Assembly (NCBI GenBank): GCA_905236735.1
Contig: CAJOOU010000256.1
Span: 1 to 6,097 of the forward strand
From: an uncultured Eubacterium sp.
GTDB taxonomy: Bacteria; Bacillota; Clostridia; Lachnospirales; Lachnospiraceae
Direction of reading: 5' to 3'
DNA: 6,097 bases
The notes beneath the pieces are model-generated. The model was not told the origin of the DNA and made no database searches. It saw only the letters and a list, made by a program, of their open reading frames with translations. This document shows, piece by piece, positions 1-6,093 of the stretch. The position numbers were made by a program, and so were the translations under genes. Every line of letters starts with the position of its first letter. The first letter of the stretch is position 1.

Positions 1-497
1 ATAACCCCTATGCCCTGAGTCTTTGTACATGCAGCAACACATCTTCTGCAAAAAATACATTTATTATTATCACGAACCATGTGCGCAGCCGATGTATCAA
101 GCTCATATTTGTGATTCTCACCTGAAATGGCGTCCTGATCTTCTATACCAAACTGTCTGCAAAGTGTCTGGAGTTCACATTTTCCGCTTCTGACACACGA
201 AAGACACTTCTTGTCATGAGTAGATAAGATAAACTCAAGAGTTGACTTTCTTGTTTCAAGTACTTTCGGAGTATTGGTATAAATCTCCATACCTTCCGAT
301 ATCGGATGTACACAGGCTGCAACAAGAGTCTTTGCCCCTACAACCTCTACCAGACAGATACGACAGGCACCAATCTCATTGATTTCCTTTAAATAACACA
401 GTGTAGGAATTTCAATATCGGCAAGACGGGCTGCCTCAAGTATTGTAGAGCCTTCCGGAGCCGATACTTCTTTTCCGTTGATTTTAATATTTACCAT
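1..497 (-). CDS. hydA: [FeFe]-hydrogenase catalytic subunit, HydA/HndD type, N-terminal 165 codons (3' end outside window)
   Basis: Partial gene; only residues 1-165 are visible and the H-cluster domain lies beyond position 1. What is seen: a plant-type [2Fe-2S] ferredoxin domain (about residues 1-78) with Cys34, Cys45, Cys48 and Cys62; then the His-ligated cluster motif His94-x3-Cys98-x2-Cys101-x5-Cys107; then a bacterial 4Fe-4S motif Cys147-x2-Cys150-x2-Cys153-x3-Cys157. This domain order is shared by NADH-linked [FeFe]-hydrogenases, NuoG and some formate dehydrogenase alpha subunits. The wording around the clusters (CVRSGKCELQ, CRRCVAAC) fits the hydrogenases best. By family knowledge such enzymes are cytoplasmic, make or use H2, and often work with NuoE/NuoF-like partners in electron-bifurcating complexes. 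No such partner gene lies immediately upstream here. The ATG is supported by a GGGAGG site seven bases upstream (505-510). A promoter-like element sits at 540-568. Moderately sure of hydrogenase over formate dehydrogenase, and very sure of the Fe-S architecture. Confidence 0.88.
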   Translation of the reverse strand, partial: MVNIKINGKEVSAPEGSTILEAARLADIEIPTLCYLKEINEIGACRICLVEVVGAKTLVAACVHPISEGMEIYTNTPKVLETRKSTLEFILSTHDKKCLSCVRSGKCELQTLCRQFGIEDQDAISGENHKYELDTSAAHMVRDNNKCIFCRRCVAACTKTQGIGV

Positions 498-537
498 TTG
501 GTTTCCTCCCTTGGTATTACAAAGTTCAAATACTTCA

Positions 538-571
538 CTATTGTACAGTATTGTTTTGTTTTATACAATAG
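538..571. repeat. Inverted repeat overlapping the hydrogenase promoter (possible operator)
   Basis: Perfect 8-bp arms CTATTGTA (538-545) and TACAATAG (564-571) are separated by 18 bp. The arms coincide with the -10 and -35 hexamers of the candidate hydA promoter. They could be a regulator binding site or simply the result of a symmetric promoter. The arms do not resemble the TTGTTAA-N4-TTAACAA pattern expected of the redox regulator Rex. A further ACAATA copy on the minus strand lies 10 bp from the one in the -10 arm. Confidence 0.5.
540..568 (-). promoter_or_regulatory. Candidate sigma-A-type promoter for the hydrogenase gene
   Basis: On the minus strand a -35-like TTGTAT (563-568) is followed after exactly 17 bp by a -10-like TACAAT (540-545, one mismatch to TATAAT). 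A start near position 533 would give a leader of about 35 nt containing the GGGAGG ribosome site. Placement and spacing fit well, but the -35 hexamer matches the consensus only partly, so this is an inference from pattern alone. Confidence 0.5.
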
Positions 572-602
572 TTTGGTTAGTTATTATTAACTTCTCCTAT
601 AT

Positions 603-623
603 TATTTATAACAATTATAAATA
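603..623. repeat. AT-only inverted repeat in the pbp-hydA gap
   Basis: Nine-bp arms (TATTTATAA and its complement, 603-611 and 615-623) flank a CAA loop. The stem has no G-C pairs and no following T-tract on the minus strand, so it is a poor intrinsic terminator. It may only reflect the very AT-rich composition. The rest of the 201-bp gap (498-698) holds the promoter-like element and no recognisable gene or RNA on the minus strand. Confidence 0.3.
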
Positions 624-698
624 TATATAATTTTAGGGAGTTTGTAAATGAAAATTTTTATTATTTTTAAAATGTGTTATGCAAAAAATGAACTGCAA

Positions 699-2168
699 TT
701 ATTTAAAGTACTCATCAAACACCTTTTTTGCAATGGGCACAGCCACCGACGAGCCGCTTCCGCCGCCCTCTGCAATAACCGCAATCGCAATATCCTCATA
801 CCCGTCTTTTTGGGCAAATCCTATAAACCACGAATGAGTATCATCGCTGCCGTCAATGTATTCTGCACTTCCTGTTTTGCCATAGGCATCGTATGATTGA
901 CCCGAAAGAGCCGAAGCCGTACCATCGGATACAGTATAGGCCATATAAGTCTGAAGCACCTCGGCCTCATGCTCTGAGAACATCTCACAATACTCAGATG
1001 AAGAAAAAGTCTTTACCACTACCCCGTTTTGATTTTCGGTATGATCAGTGACATAAGGAGTCATTAATACACCGTCGTTTGCTATGGCACTTGCAACAAG
1101 AGCCATGTGAAACGGCGTAACAAGAGTCTGTCCCTGTCCTATCGCAGTCTGCATTATCTCGTCCTCATCGGCATCCTCAGTAAGTGAGAAGCTGCTCTTT
1201 TTATATTCAAACGAAGTAGGCAGCTGACTATTGAAAAGCGCACTTTTGCAGAGAGATGCAAATGATTTAATATTAAGGCCAAGGCCTATATTTGCAAATG
1301 ATGAGTTGCAGGATTTGGCAAATGATGTCTTTAAATCCTCGCTTCCGTGAGCCGTATTTCCATAGCAGTGAATTGTAGATGAACCGAAAGTATAAGAGCC
1401 GGTGCAATCAAAACTGTATCCCGAAACCTTATCATTCTCCCTCATATACTCTACAGTTGTAAGAACCTTGAAAATCGAGCCGGGAGGATAAAGTCCCTGG
1501 GTGGCCCTGTTTAAAAGCACGGAACTGTCCGAATCAGATGTTAAAGACTCCCAGTCATCTTCCAATGTATTGGGGTCGAATGTGGGGTTTGATACCATGG
1601 CTATTATTTTGCCGGTCGAAGGCTGGATTACCACCACTGCGCCACTGTATGATGAAAGAGCATCGTAGGCAGCCTCCTGCACATCTATATCTATCGTTGT
1701 TACCACATTATCACCCTCATTTTTGTTTCCGGTAATATCATTTATAAGTTTTTCCCATATAGGAGCATGGGAACGAAGCATATAGAAATTTGCAAAGGAT
1801 TCTATCCCGCTTTTGCCCTGGATGGTATATCCCACCACATGGGCACAAATCTTTCCGTAAGGGTAGTTCCTTGTCTCATCCCCATCTGCGTTTACTGAAC
1901 TCTCGGCAAGAACGGTTCCGTCTGACGAAAGAATACTTCCCCTTATCACCTTTTGCGCATAGGTATCCGTACGGGAATTATACGAATTGTTTATAACACT
2001 TTCCGCCCTGAAGAACATAAAATACGAAAAATAAACCATAAGCGCCAGAAAAAGCACTACAAAAAAATATGTCACAAGTGCAAATTCCGTATTCCTATTC
2101 GAGGTCCGTGAAGACCGTTTTGTCCTGTTTCCGTTTTTTTCCGTTTTTTCTTTTTTCGATATACTCAT
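699..2168 (-). CDS. Class B penicillin-binding protein (transpeptidase), short PbpA-like form
   Basis: Monofunctional DD-transpeptidase that cross-links peptidoglycan on the outer face of the membrane; 489 residues. Order seen: basic cytoplasmic tail (1-29), a single membrane anchor (about 30-53), a short linker domain with the RGSI motif typical of class B PBPs (Arg76), then the penicillin-binding domain (about 155-489). All three active-site motifs are present: Ser231-Ile-Phe-Lys234 (nucleophile and general base), Ser286-Cys-Asn288, and Lys431-Thr-Gly433. Length and the small pedestal resemble actinobacterial/clostridial PbpA rather than the roughly 600-700-residue PBP2 or PBP2B. The start is fixed by AAGGA (2177-2181) eight bases before the ATG, inside the end of the SEDS gene, so the two genes overlap by 74 nt. 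Downstream, no GC-rich terminator is visible. The adjacent SEDS gene is its likely partner glycosyltransferase. The exact paralogue (division, elongation or sporulation) cannot be fixed from sequence. Confidence 0.95.
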   Translation of the reverse strand: MSISKKEKTEKNGNRTKRSSRTSNRNTEFALVTYFFVVLFLALMVYFSYFMFFRAESVINNSYNSRTDTYAQKVIRGSILSSDGTVLAESSVNADGDETRNYPYGKICAHVVGYTIQGKSGIESFANFYMLRSHAPIWEKLINDITGNKNEGDNVVTTIDIDVQEAAYDALSSYSGAVVVIQPSTGKIIAMVSNPTFDPNTLEDDWESLTSDSDSSVLLNRATQGLYPPGSIFKVLTTVEYMRENDKVSGYSFDCTGSYTFGSSTIHCYGNTAHGSEDLKTSFAKSCNSSFANIGLGLNIKSFASLCKSALFNSQLPTSFEYKKSSFSLTEDADEDEIMQTAIGQGQTLVTPFHMALVASAIANDGVLMTPYVTDHTENQNGVVVKTFSSSEYCEMFSEHEAEVLQTYMAYTVSDGTASALSGQSYDAYGKTGSAEYIDGSDDTHSWFIGFAQKDGYEDIAIAVIAEGGGSGSSVAVPIAKKVFDEYFK

Positions 2169-3471
2169 CTTCGTTTTCCTTGTATATATATAGTCCCAGA
2201 ATAATATTAAAAATAATTATCGTACTTATTAAAGAGCTTCCGCCGTAGCTTACGAGAGGCAGGGTTACACCCGTTGAAGGAATAAACTTTGTTACTCCGC
2301 CCACAGTCAGAAACACCTGAAAAATATAGGTGCATCCGAGTCCGAGCGCAATATACTTATAAAACTTAACCCTGATTCTCATGGCTATATTTAAAAACAT
2401 AACAAAACAGCTTACACATATCAGAAGCAGACAGATTGCAAATACTCCTCCCATCTCCTCCGATATGGCCGCAAATATAAAGTCCTGCTCCACAACCGGA
2501 ATTGATGTCGGAGCCCCCTGATAAAGCCCGCTGCCAAACCATCCTCCCGAGCCTATGGCGAAAAGAGCCTGTGCTACCTGATACCCGGCACCGTCTATTA
2601 CCGAAAACGGATCTTTCCATGCAGTAACCCTTGTTTTTACATGATCGAATAAAAAATACGCTATAGCCGATGCTAAACCTGCGCAAATAAGTCCCGCAAA
2701 AAGGTAGAGAGGTTTCCGTGTCGCCACATAGAGCATAACGAGATATACCATGAAAAATATAAGTGCCGCACCCAAATCCTTTGACAAGGCAAGTATCAGA
2801 ACATGGATTGCAGCAACCACGGTAATCTTTACCACAACAGAAAATTCTGTGCTTTTTGACAACGCCGCAGCAACAAAAAATACGAATATTATCTTTATAA
2901 ATTCAGAAGGCTGAAGGGTAACGCCGCCTACCGTAAAGGAAAGCCTGGCTCCGTAGCTAAGCGACCCCATAACCGCCACAGCCGCAAGGGAAACTATGCC
3001 CACAGCCGCATAAAACCATGTAAACAGATCAAGTATCTTTATCTTTTTGATAATAACAGGTACAAGTATCATAAGTGCAGAACCTGCCGCTGCCATTAAA
3101 AGCTGTTTTTTGGCAAGGTCAAAATCCAGCCTTGCAAGCATTATAAACCCAACAGATAGTAGCATGCACATATGATTGATTACAAGTTTGGGGGCATCCC
3201 TGTAAATAATGCCGTAAGACAGGATGATAAATATAAACAGCCCGCATACCATTGCGCCGTATATGAGCACATCAGTATCCTGTGTATGCAGATACAGCGC
3301 CAGAAACCCAAGCAGTTCTATACCGAAGATGTCGGTTCTCTGAAGCATATAAGAAAATGACCTGTCTTCTTCTTTTTTACCGCGTCTTAAAACAGAAAAC
3401 GATCTGTATGAATAAAGCGCCATAATTATTATCATCAGATATTTAATTATTTCAATCAGAATCGTATCCAA
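2095..3471 (-). CDS. SEDS-family peptidoglycan glycosyltransferase (RodA/FtsW/SpoVE)
   Basis: Polytopic membrane enzyme of 458 residues that polymerises lipid II into glycan strands, working with a class B PBP. About twelve hydrophobic segments can be seen, including two or three N-terminal to the usual SEDS core. Family motifs: LQPSEFIK (186-193), KDLGAAL (231-237), the extracellular-loop motif EQDFIFA with Asp330 in the position of the essential SEDS aspartate, and the C-terminal VSYGGSS (407-413). KDLG instead of PDLG, and GGVTKFIP, recall the actinobacterial RodA that pairs with PbpA, in line with the next gene. The start is TTG (3469-3471), directly after the TAA of the U32 gene. AGAGGT at 3481-3486 lies nine bases before it, while the next in-frame ATG (residue 13) has no ribosome site. 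The cytoplasmic C-tail (431-458) is Lys/Arg-rich and is encoded in the overlap with the PBP gene. RodA versus FtsW versus SpoVE cannot be decided here. Confidence 0.95.
   Translation of the reverse strand: MDTILIEIIKYLMIIIMALYSYRSFSVLRRGKKEEDRSFSYMLQRTDIFGIELLGFLALYLHTQDTDVLIYGAMVCGLFIFIILSYGIIYRDAPKLVINHMCMLLSVGFIMLARLDFDLAKKQLLMAAAGSALMILVPVIIKKIKILDLFTWFYAAVGIVSLAAVAVMGSLSYGARLSFTVGGVTLQPSEFIKIIFVFFVAAALSKSTEFSVVVKITVVAAIHVLILALSKDLGAALIFFMVYLVMLYVATRKPLYLFAGLICAGLASAIAYFLFDHVKTRVTAWKDPFSVIDGAGYQVAQALFAIGSGGWFGSGLYQGAPTSIPVVEQDFIFAAISEEMGGVFAICLLLICVSCFVMFLNIAMRIRVKFYKYIALGLGCTYIFQVFLTVGGVTKFIPSTGVTLPLVSYGGSSLISTIIIFNIILGLYIYKENEDEYIEKRKNGKKRKQDKTVFTDLE
2177..2181 (-). promoter_or_regulatory. 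Ribosome binding site for the PBP gene, inside the SEDS gene
   Basis: AAGGA on the minus strand, eight bases before the ATG at 2166-2168. It lies within the coding sequence of the upstream SEDS gene and supports the long overlapping start rather than an internal one, so the PBP can be initiated independently of the upstream stop at 2095-2097. Confidence 0.75.
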
Positions 3472-5601
3472 TTATTCTATACCTCTTTTAAAATGTCCGT
3501 ATGTAATATCATCGCTGCCCGAAAGGTTTTCACCTTTCAAAAAAGCTTTTTCAAAACGGCTGAAAACTTCCCGGCAAGTTGCAGCGTCTTCGTCTGTAAA
3601 CTTAAGCATATATGAAGCTGCCCCTATGCGTGCCACCTTTTTACTTTGTGAAAAAAGCTCTGTTATCTTGCAGTTGTATATCCGGTTTATGCAAATATCA
3701 CAAAATGTTTTTACGGGAAATCTGTTTCCAAACCTATCCTTTATGTAAACCATATTTCCGCCTGCAAATTTTCTGCAGCCTTCATGGTTTTTTATTATAC
3801 ACTGCCGACTCGTCATTAACACGGCTCGGCCGTAGACGGTAACAGAGCTTTCAGAGTTATTCCTGTTTAAAAGTTCCTTATAGTTAAGCTCTGCCGGCGT
3901 GGCAAAATAGCTGACTCCTGCTTCTTTAAAAAATTTAAGAGATGAACTGTTCATTGAGTATATGTTTTCATCAGCATAAATATACGCCTTTTCGCCAAGT
4001 TCTTCCTTTAAAAAACCTATCTCATCAAACGCTCTTACCAGATAGCCGTCAAACACAAAATCCTTTATTGCGGCCCTGTATCTTCCGGCTGTTTTTCCAT
4101 CAAATATAACCGGAAGCGCATAAAACACCTCTCTGCCGCTTTCGGATATCCTTCGGGCAATTTCTTCCGTACTTTTGTTTAAACCAAAAAAATGGCAGTC
4201 GAGGATTATTCTTTTTACAAACCCGCATAAAAGAGCCGTTTCTACCTGAGCCTTACCGGTTACAAGTACCTCCGTAAACGGCGGATTATCGGGAGTCTTA
4301 TCAGGATTTTCTATACGGTATTTTCCTGCCGCCGGCTCATATCCTCTAAACTTACCCAAAAGGCATTCTGCCGTCTCTCTCCTGAGAGTGTTAAGCTTTG
4401 ATGCCGGTATGAAAGCATCCTCTGATATATCTATTTCAGTCTTTCCGGCTACGAATACGGTATTGCCGAGTTTAGTAAGTTTTGCTCTGATATCATCCAA
4501 AGATGCCCCGGCTTTATTTGCCTTTTGCACCTCATCTCCAAAACAGGCAGCCTCCCTGCCCTCGCATACCATTTTAAGAGAAATTCTTTCGCCGGTTCGT
4601 GCTGACAGATACATGTCAGCCTTAATTTTCTTAAGCTCACAGTCAGTCTTAATCCCTGAAATACTCTTTTGGTGGGACGGCTTTTCTCCGGAGAGCATAT
4701 CCTCCGTATTATCTTTTATATAACCGTTGGTAAATCCGCCCCTGTTTCCAAGCGCTAAAAGACTGCTCATCATCTTTTGTCCGGGCGGTTTTGCATTTCC
4801 TCCGGTCATTATTACTTCGTCAAGATATTCCCTGTATATACCGGTCACACCGGCTGCGTATTCGGCTGATTTCATTCTGCCTTCTATTTTCAGAGAATAC
4901 ACTCCCGCCTTATACAAATCATTTAAGCTTTCAATGACGCATAAATCCCTCGGGCTGAGCGGATACCCCTTTTTTTTGCCGTATGCATATGGAAGACGGC
5001 ATGGCTGGGCACATCTGCCTCTGTTACCGCTTCTGGCGCCTATAATACTGCTCATAAGGCACTGCCCCGAAACGCAGTAGCAAAGAGCTCCGTGCACAAA
5101 GCATTCCGTCCTTAGGGAGGTTGCGGCCGATATCCTTGTTATTTCTTTAAGCGAAAACTCTCTCGGAAGTACAGCCTGACAAAATCCAGCTTTTTCAAGC
5201 TCTTTAAATCCGTATTCGGAAAAAATGGACATCTGGGTACTTGCATGGAGTTCAAGGCCCGGAAATGTATTTTTAATCAAATCCGCCACCCCGAAATCCT
5301 GAATTATAACACCACTTAAGCCCCTCTCATAGAAAGGGGCTATATAATCGGATAAAATATTAAGTTCTTCTTCTTTTAATAAGGTATTTACTGTCAGGTA
5401 AAATCTCTTGCCGGCTACATTGGCATAGTCTATTGCCCGAATCAGTTCTTCATTTGAAAAGTTCGCAGCATAGGCTCTCGCACCGAATTTTTCACCTGCC
5501 GCATATACGCTGTCTGCCCCGGCATTAATAACCGCGGCAAAAGTTTCGTAAGAACCGGCAGGAGCCAAAAGTTCCATCTGACGATTACAGATATGAGTCA
5601 T
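3472..5601 (-). CDS. U32-family protein with long C-terminal region, RlhA/TrhP-like RNA hydroxylase candidate
   Basis: 709 residues, annotated in most genomes as 'U32 family peptidase'. The N-terminal TIM-barrel-like U32 domain (about 9-265) opens with MELLAPAGS and contains the family signature in full: Glu166-x-Phe-x2-Gly-Ala-Leu-Cys174-x4-Gly-x-Cys181-x-Met-Ser184. It is followed by GRCAQPCR with Cys197 and Cys201. These cysteines are the likely Fe-S ligands known in the RNA-modifying members. E. coli homologues RlhA (23S rRNA C2501 hydroxylation) and TrhP (tRNA U34 hydroxylation) use prephenate and iron. Length and a middle region like DUF3656 (roughly 325-420) favour an RlhA-like role. 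A C-terminal region (about 440-709) carries a second Cys group (601, 609, 634, 637, 644). ATG at 5599-5601 has GGAAGGA (5606-5612) four bases upstream; Met9 lacks a site. It begins 1 nt after zapA and ends directly against the SEDS start. Substrate is inferred, and protease activity is not supported by any catalytic motif I can see. Confidence 0.88.
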   Translation of the reverse strand: MTHICNRQMELLAPAGSYETFAAVINAGADSVYAAGEKFGARAYAANFSNEELIRAIDYANVAGKRFYLTVNTLLKEEELNILSDYIAPFYERGLSGVIIQDFGVADLIKNTFPGLELHASTQMSIFSEYGFKELEKAGFCQAVLPREFSLKEITRISAATSLRTECFVHGALCYCVSGQCLMSSIIGARSGNRGRCAQPCRLPYAYGKKKGYPLSPRDLCVIESLNDLYKAGVYSLKIEGRMKSAEYAAGVTGIYREYLDEVIMTGGNAKPPGQKMMSSLLALGNRGGFTNGYIKDNTEDMLSGEKPSHQKSISGIKTDCELKKIKADMYLSARTGERISLKMVCEGREAACFGDEVQKANKAGASLDDIRAKLTKLGNTVFVAGKTEIDISEDAFIPASKLNTLRRETAECLLGKFRGYEPAAGKYRIENPDKTPDNPPFTEVLVTGKAQVETALLCGFVKRIILDCHFFGLNKSTEEIARRISESGREVFYALPVIFDGKTAGRYRAAIKDFVFDGYLVRAFDEIGFLKEELGEKAYIYADENIYSMNSSSLKFFKEAGVSYFATPAELNYKELLNRNNSESSVTVYGRAVLMTSRQCIIKNHEGCRKFAGGNMVYIKDRFGNRFPVKTFCDICINRIYNCKITELFSQSKKVARIGAASYMLKFTDEDAATCREVFSRFEKAFLKGENLSGSDDITYGHFKRGIE
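3481..3486 (-). promoter_or_regulatory. Ribosome binding site deciding the TTG start of the SEDS gene
   Basis: AGAGGT on the minus strand lies within the last codons of the U32 gene, nine bases before TTG. It is the only Shine-Dalgarno-like site near the start and favours TTG over the ATG twelve codons downstream. Confidence 0.6.
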
Positions 5602-5602
5602 A

Positions 5603-5989
5603 CTATCCTTCCAGCTTTGCGTTCTTGATAAGAAGTTCCTTATTCTCGCTCTGCAAAGATGCCAGAGTCTTTTCGAGATTCTCTATCTTTATCTGGGCCG
5701 ATACATTTTCATGTCTGAGGTCGTAAATTTCCTTCTCCTTAGCCTCAATATCCTCTTCCAGTTTTTCGGCCGTTTCCTTTGCCTTGAAATAATCATCGGC
5801 AATATTGAGTTCAATCATTATGGCCTTCATATCTATGGTCATATTTCTTGCACCCTCAGAGCCTTCAACTTCCGTAATTTTGTTATTTATATATCCTGCT
5901 ACCTTCTGAAGGTATTCTTCGCTCTCAAAGCCCGAAAGCTTATATACTTTCCCGCCTATAAGTACATCCGATTCATTTTTTACTGACAT
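5603..5989 (-). CDS. zapA: Cell division protein ZapA
   Basis: Small cytoplasmic protein (128 residues) that binds and bundles FtsZ filaments and stabilises the Z-ring. The N-terminal head (about 1-60) has the ZapA pattern: a beta-hairpin around IGGKVYKLSGFESEEYL, a helix with VAGYINNKI, and the segment MTIDMKAIMIELNIADDY that leads into the dimer/tetramer helix. Residues about 65-128 form one long charged heptad-like coiled coil (LEEDIEAKEKEIYDLRHE, then LEKTLASLQSENKELL), somewhat longer than in the roughly 85-110-residue ZapA of other bacteria. ATG at 5987-5989 is preceded by AGGGGA (5996-6001) at six bases. It is the first gene of the operon, after the hairpin at 6065-6093. Its TAG is separated from the U32 start by one base, so translation is probably coupled. 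Promoter between 5990 and 6064 not confidently identified. Confidence 0.92.
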   Translation of the reverse strand: MSVKNESDVLIGGKVYKLSGFESEEYLQKVAGYINNKITEVEGSEGARNMTIDMKAIMIELNIADDYFKAKETAEKLEEDIEAKEKEIYDLRHENVSAQIKIENLEKTLASLQSENKELLIKNAKLEG

Positions 5990-6064
5990 ATTATTTCCCC
6001 TATTGTTATCTGTTATTTAAAGGGCATGGCCCGATTCAAGTCTTGCTTTAGTCTATGATAACAC

Positions 6065-6093
6065 AAAAGGGCGGTTATTTCCACCGCCCTTTT
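6065..6093. terminator. Bidirectional intrinsic terminator upstream of zapA
   Basis: Perfect 11-bp stem AAAAGGGCGGT (6065-6075) / ACCGCCCTTTT (6083-6093) with a 7-nt loop. Each strand ends the stem with four T residues, and the plus strand continues with CTTC, so it can work in both directions. On the minus strand it would end a transcript from a gene beyond 6097 and isolate the zapA operon; on the plus strand it would catch antisense or convergent transcription. Confidence 0.85.

Noticed and set aside
143..325. 60-codon minus-strand frame in the left part of the window
   Set aside because: It lies in another frame inside the hydrogenase gene, whose Fe-S cysteine pattern is unmistakable.
626..631. 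Perfect TATAAT on the plus strand
   Set aside because: No -35 hexamer at proper spacing, and it would start RNA inside the AGGGAG site; likely a by-product of AT-rich sequence.
2366..2686. 106-codon minus-strand frame
   Set aside because: Alternative frame within the SEDS gene; no membrane pattern, no ribosome site and no recognisable family.
4388..5080. Two plus-strand frames of 111 and 117 codons
   Set aside because: Both are antisense to the U32 gene, whose signature is complete across this stretch; no recognisable product on the plus strand.
5711..5986. 91-codon plus-strand frame with hydrophobic look
   Set aside because: It is the mirror of the zapA coiled coil, where charged Lys/Glu codons read as Phe/Leu on the other strand.
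6022..6032. Small palindrome GGGC-ATG-GCCC upstream of zapA
   Set aside because: Only four base pairs per arm with a three-base loop; too short to support a terminator or operator.
5990..6064. Possible zapA promoter using TTGAAT as -35
   Set aside because: The -10 candidates sit at poor spacing (14-15 bp) or match badly, so no specific promoter is called.
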